A stretch of 64,000 nt of DNA from the NCBI RefSeq assembly GCF_016811105.1, contig NZ_JAFBGM010000002.1, positions 1 to 64,000 of the forward strand, written 5' to 3'. The DNA comes from Aurantibacter crassamenti. GTDB lineage: Bacteria > Bacteroidota > Bacteroidia > Flavobacteriales > Flavobacteriaceae. Each line of letters begins with the position of its first letter. Within the stretch, counting starts at the first letter, position 1. The notes below the pieces were generated by a model. The model made no database searches. It was not told the origin of the DNA and saw only the letters and a program-made list of their open reading frames with translations. Positions 60,681 through 64,000 of this stretch are shown one piece after another. A program made the translations under genes and the position numbers.

Positions 60681-62633
60681 TTAGCTTCGCTTCTTTTTCG
60701 ATTTGTGTTTTCTTTTTCGACGAGAATGACTTGCAGGTATCGCATCATCAAATGTGTTTTTGACGGCCGCAGGCTTAATGCTTTTCCAAGACTTATTTTC
60801 TTTTTCAGGCACTAAAACATCAACCAAATCTTTTCTGCCCAATTTATTCAAGGTATTTCTAATCCAATCTTTATTGCTTTTTTTATACCAAAAGAAAAAA
60901 CGATGCTGTTCATCCTTTTCTTTTTTAGATTTTGGAGTTTTAGTAGGTTTTAAAGTATATGGATGATAACCGCTATAATAAATAACCGTTGCAACAGTCA
61001 TTGGAGTGGGAGTAAAACCTTGTACTTGTTCTAGCTGAAAGCCTAATTCCTTAGTTTCCGCAGCGAGATTCGCCATATCTTCTACTTCACATGCAGGATG
61101 ATTCGAAATAAAATATGGAATGAGTTGAAGCTTTAGGTTTTTCTTAATATTGATTTTATCAAAACGCTCTTTAAACTTATGAAAATATTCAAAAGACGGT
61201 TTACGCATCAATTTTAAAACAGGATCTGAAGTATGTTCTGGAGCCACTTTTAGTCGACCAGAAATATGCTTTGTCATCACTTCTTCCGTATAGTCATCCA
61301 ATTCTTTTGGGTCCGCATTCTTATTGAATTCAGGTACTAACATATCATGCCGAATACCACTACCAATAAACGATTTTTTTATTTTCGGATGTTTGTCTAC
61401 GGCCTGGTATAACTCGGTTAACGGTTTATGAGAGGTATCTAGATTACTACAAATAACAGGCGAAATACATGAAGGCGCAACACATTTATCACAAATGGAT
61501 TGTACTTTCCCTTTCATCTGGTACATATTAGCTGAAGGGCCACCAATGTCTGAAAGATATCCTTTAAAATCGGGCATGTTAGCAACCTTGTCAACTTCCT
61601 TCAATACAGATTCTTGACTTCTACTAGCAATAAATTTTCCTTGATGAGCAGAAATTGTACAAAAACTACAACCTCCAAAACAACCACGGTGAATGTTAAT
61701 TGAAGTCTTAATCATTTCATACGCAGGAATAGGCCCACGCTTATTATACTTTGGATGTGGTAAACGAGTGTACGGCAAATCAAAGGAAGCATCAATCTCC
61801 TTTTCGGTCATTGTAGGGTATGGTGGATTTATCACCAATGTTCTGTCTTTAACCCCTTGAAATATACGTCTTGCCTTAAGCTTATTAGATTCTTGCTCTA
61901 TAACTTTAAAATTAGAAGCAAACTTCTTCTTATCCTTTAAACAAACTTCATGCGATTCAATTTCAACATCTTCCCAATTTTTGTTTTTAGGAATATTTTC
62001 ATCTTTATTTACTAAAAAAGCAGTTTGACTGATGGTTCTTAAGCTTGAAAAAGGCACTCCTTTTTGTAATAGCTTAACAACTTCTCGCAAAGGTTGTTCT
62101 CCCATTCCATAAACTAACATGTCTGCCTTTGAAGTCTCTAAAATACTTGGCAATAGTTTATCACTCCAATAATCGTAATGCGTTACTCTACGCAGAGAAG
62201 CTTCGATACCCCCAATTAAAACTGGAACATCTGGGAATTTATCTTTTAAAATGTTAGAATAAACTGATGTAGCGTAATCGGGTCGAAAACCTTTATCACC
62301 ATTTGGTGTATAGGCATCTTTATCTCTACGTTTTTTGCTGGCCGTATAATTACTCACCATGGGATCCATACAACCTCCAGTAACTCCAAAAAATAATTTT
62401 GGCGTACCTAATTTTGTAAAATCCTGCAAATCATCAGTAACACTTGGTTGCGGAACAATAGCCACTTTTAAGCCATAACTTTCTAGAATACGACCAATAA
62501 CAGCTGGTCCAAAGGAAGGATGATCCACATAAGCGTCACCGCTAAATAGAATAACATCTAATTCCTCCCAACCCCGAATTCTTACTTCTTTGTTCGTTGT
62601 TGGCAGCCAATCTGTAAGTTTGTTGATTTGCAT
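60681..62633 (-). CDS. YgiQ-family radical SAM protein
   Basis: A 650-aa radical SAM protein of the YgiQ/UPF0313 group. The cluster motif is RGCFGGCSFCTISAHQG (CxxxCxxC). The N-terminal domain has DVILFSGDAYVDHPSFGPAV and YGLKVAIVPQP. Later segments are GIEASLRRVTHYDYWSD, VAPEHTSDPVLKLMRKPS and LIPYFISNHPACE. The C-terminus ends in a lysine/arginine-rich tail (SRRKRKHKSKKKRS). Its reaction is unknown despite wide conservation. It is transcribed from a promoter at 62641-62668. Confidence 0.95.
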   Translation of the reverse strand: MQINKLTDWLPTTNKEVRIRGWEELDVILFSGDAYVDHPSFGPAVIGRILESYGLKVAIVPQPSVTDDLQDFTKLGTPKLFFGVTGGCMDPMVSNYTASKKRRDKDAYTPNGDKGFRPDYATSVYSNILKDKFPDVPVLIGGIEASLRRVTHYDYWSDKLLPSILETSKADMLVYGMGEQPLREVVKLLQKGVPFSSLRTISQTAFLVNKDENIPKNKNWEDVEIESHEVCLKDKKKFASNFKVIEQESNKLKARRIFQGVKDRTLVINPPYPTMTEKEIDASFDLPYTRLPHPKYNKRGPIPAYEMIKTSINIHRGCFGGCSFCTISAHQGKFIASRSQESVLKEVDKVANMPDFKGYLSDIGGPSANMYQMKGKVQSICDKCVAPSCISPVICSNLDTSHKPLTELYQAVDKHPKIKKSFIGSGIRHDMLVPEFNKNADPKELDDYTEEVMTKHISGRLKVAPEHTSDPVLKLMRKPSFEYFHKFKERFDKINIKKNLKLQLIPYFISNHPACEVEDMANLAAETKELGFQLEQVQGFTPTPMTVATVIYYSGYHPYTLKPTKTPKSKKEKDEQHRFFFWYKKSNKDWIRNTLNKLGRKDLVDVLVPEKENKSWKSIKPAAVKNTFDDAIPASHSRRKRKHKSKKKRS

Positions 62634-62640
62634 ATTACTG

Positions 62641-62668
62641 CAAAGGTAAGGCTAAATTCGTTTTACAA
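62641..62668 (-). promoter_or_regulatory. Promoter of the YgiQ gene
   Basis: On the minus strand TACCTTTG (62648-62641) is an exact -7 box, and TTG (62668-62666) lies 17 bases upstream of it. The ATG at 62633 is only 8 bases past the box, so the mRNA would be nearly leaderless. Confidence 0.55.
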
Positions 62669-62886
62669 GCCTACGCTAAAGTCCATCTACACACCAGTTT
62701 GGCATAATATCGACCTATTACATCGTATTAAGAACGCATTTTGTGAAAAGGTTAGGTATTCGGGTGGTGCATCTGCCAAAAATTGTAACGTAGTTCACTT
62801 CTGAATTAGTACCGATAGTTATATAGTGGGTTAACAATGCGCAGCAAACGAATAAACTGGTACAGTACTGGCCATAAGGCGTTTTA

Positions 62887-63666
62887 CTAATTTTTAGATT
62901 TAGGTGAATGCTTCTCCTTATTCTTTACAAAGATCAATTTGTTTTTGCTTTTAGGGTTTACTCTTTGTTCAATTTCAAAGTTTCCAATTGATTTAATTAA
63001 TGGAGTTAACTTTTCAAATCCATAATTTCTTGAATCAAAGTTGGGTTGTTTTTTTTGAAGTAGACTACCAACATCTCCAAGAAAAGCCCAGCCTTCTTCG
63101 TCTGATAAATCAGATATAGTCGTAGAAATAAGCAAAATAACTTTTGGTGTAATATTATCGATACTCACTTTTACATTATCTTTTTGACTAAGGTTTTCCT
63201 TCTTTTCAGTTTGCTTTCTAATTATTTCAATATATATGAATTTGTCACAAGCAACAATAAATGGGTTTGGTGTTTTTTTCTCACCTATTCCGATAACTTG
63301 CATACCAGCTTCTCGCAATCTGGTAGCTAGTTTTGTGAAATCACTGTCACTTGAAACAAGACAAAATCCATTTACTTTTTCAGAGTATAGAATGTCCATT
63401 GCATCGATAATCATAGCGGAGTCCGTTGCATTTTTGCCAGTAGTATATGCATATTGTTGAATTGGAGTTATTGCGTTTTCGAGCAATAGGTTTTTCCATT
63501 TAGACAAATGAGGACTAGTCCAATCACCATAAATTCTTTTAATGGTAGGGTTTCCATACTTAGCTATTTCCTCCATCATTTCTTTTACATGAGCAGATGG
63601 AATATTGTCGCCGTCTATTAATACAGCCAAGTTTGAATTTGTATTCATATTTAAGGTATTACTCAT
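62887..63666 (-). CDS. NYN-domain (LabA/DUF88-like) protein with LOTUS-like C-terminus
   Basis: Residues about 12-150 form a NYN (PIN-like) nuclease domain. Acidic residues suited to metal binding are in VLIDGDN, ATDSAMIIDAMD and CLVSSDSDFTKLATRLRE. The C-terminal part (about 180-245) contains DEEGWAFLGDVGSLLQKKQP and YGFEKLTPLIKSIGNFEI, which fits an OST-HTH/LOTUS RNA-binding domain. Homologues may cleave or bind RNA. It is an isolated gene on the minus strand; a later ATG (63648) is an alternative start. Biological role unknown. Confidence 0.88.
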   Translation of the reverse strand: MSNTLNMNTNSNLAVLIDGDNIPSAHVKEMMEEIAKYGNPTIKRIYGDWTSPHLSKWKNLLLENAITPIQQYAYTTGKNATDSAMIIDAMDILYSEKVNGFCLVSSDSDFTKLATRLREAGMQVIGIGEKKTPNPFIVACDKFIYIEIIRKQTEKKENLSQKDNVKVSIDNITPKVILLISTTISDLSDEEGWAFLGDVGSLLQKKQPNFDSRNYGFEKLTPLIKSIGNFEIEQRVNPKSKNKLIFVKNKEKHSPKSKN

Positions 63667-63817
63667 AGCTATATTTTAATTATTTAAAACGGTTTAACTA
63701 AGTATCGCATGGAGGCGAGAAAACTCGTCAGCTCTTGTGCGAAGTTATTCTTTTGCTTTTTAAAAATACGCAAACCCTAAAGATGTATTAATTTCTTAAA
63801 ATTTGTAAAACACATTT

Positions 63818-64000
63818 TTACTCGCGTACAGGAATCATATTTGAAGTGTCTACTGGAAAACTATCATACTTGTTGTATAGCTTTAAATATTTCTCTGGAT
63901 TGATGGGTACTTCGTTCAGTGTTTCATGCAAACCACTAAAAAAACCTTCTCTTTTTGATGATGGATTAAATATGAGCATGAGCTTAACTTCTTCGTTGGT
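63818..64000 (-). CDS. C-terminal part of a cupin-like protein (5' end outside window)
   Basis: The minus-strand frame is open from the window edge to TAA at 63818 and gives 60 residues: NEEVKLMLIFNPSSKREGFF, then GLHETLNEVPINPEKYLKLY and NKYDSFPVDTSNMIPVRE. The pattern of a strand followed by a C-terminal helix resembles the end of cupin-domain proteins (FxPSSKREGFFxGL). The assignment rests on this short piece. It is transcribed towards the NYN gene. Confidence 0.55.
   Translation of the reverse strand, partial: TNEEVKLMLIFNPSSKREGFFSGLHETLNEVPINPEKYLKLYNKYDSFPVDTSNMIPVRE

Noticed and set aside
62634-62886. Possible RNA gene or cassette ends between YgiQ and NYN genes
   Set aside because: Apart from the YgiQ promoter I found only short palindromes and no structure comparable to that at 135-219.
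63713-63728. Short hairpin upstream of the NYN gene
   Set aside because: Six pairs with an AAAA loop and no T-run or conserved context; could be chance.

Overview
The window looks like a chromosomal segment of a marine flavobacterium (Bacteroidota, Flavobacteriaceae; a Maribacter/Zobellia-like genus is plausible but cannot be proved from the sequence). Supporting signs are the AT-rich DNA, -7 promoter boxes of the Bacteroidota form TAnnTTTG, a type IX secretion response regulator of the PorX type, an LpxC-FabZ fusion, a HisB fusion with an N-terminal phosphatase, many short SpII lipoproteins, and a flavobacterial-type carotenoid cluster. I saw no rRNA, tRNA, CRISPR array or intact insertion sequence.

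Region by region: (1) 1-900 is accessory. It holds the tail of an unidentified ORF, two related hairpins, and an orphan gene bracketed by inverted repeats. (2) 900-10.6 kb is mostly housekeeping: a TerC-type membrane protein, a small lipoprotein, an M14 peptidase, an Lrp/AsnC regulator, DinB, AroB, proline dehydrogenase, alanine dehydrogenase and TsaE, plus a 48-residue lipoprotein missed by length cut-offs. (3) 10.9-12.1 kb is a very AT-rich island of tiny membrane proteins around one degenerate CPBP-family gene and the broken remains of a second, closed by a clear terminator. (4) 12.1-21.7 kb has porX facing an HD-domain hydrolase, then the lipid A block lpxD, lpxC-fabZ, lpxA, efp and a second lpxD-like gene, then sucD and fabG. 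(5) 21.7-32.4 kb has a VWA membrane protein, a prohibitin-type protein and a complete histidine operon hisG-D-C-B-H-A-(DinB)-F-IE, preceded by a His-codon leader peptide and a terminator that together form an attenuator. (6) 32.5-39.2 kb has a heparinase II/III-like protein and an ECF sigma/anti-sigma locus. That locus continues into a DUF4097-type protein, two duplicated outer-membrane proteins, a 51-residue protein and a GIN-domain lipoprotein. Three near-identical ECF-type promoters suggest autoregulation. (7) 39.3-50.7 kb has a sialate O-acetylesterase-like protein, a frameshifted esterase with a PD40 remnant, a large serine hydrolase with two PD40 modules, a LytS/LytTR pair, a Crp-type regulator, an aldo/keto reductase and two NTF2-like proteins. 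(8) 51.2-59.9 kb is a tightly packed operon: crtI, crtB, a crtYcd-type cyclase, crtD-like, cruF-like, an acyltransferase, a GT2 glycosyltransferase, a TPR protein and a DUF4056-like protein. (9) 59.9-64 kb has an RluA-family synthase, a YgiQ radical SAM protein, a NYN-domain protein and the end of a cupin-like gene.

The points most worth following are the his attenuator, the self-contained ECF regulon, the carotenoid operon whose tail encodes acyl- and glycosyl-transfer plus two uncharacterised exported proteins, the decayed CPBP/small-membrane-protein island, and the cassette-like orphan gene at the left edge. Several database-style ORF starts are too long; corrected starts are given where promoter, terminator or domain evidence decides.
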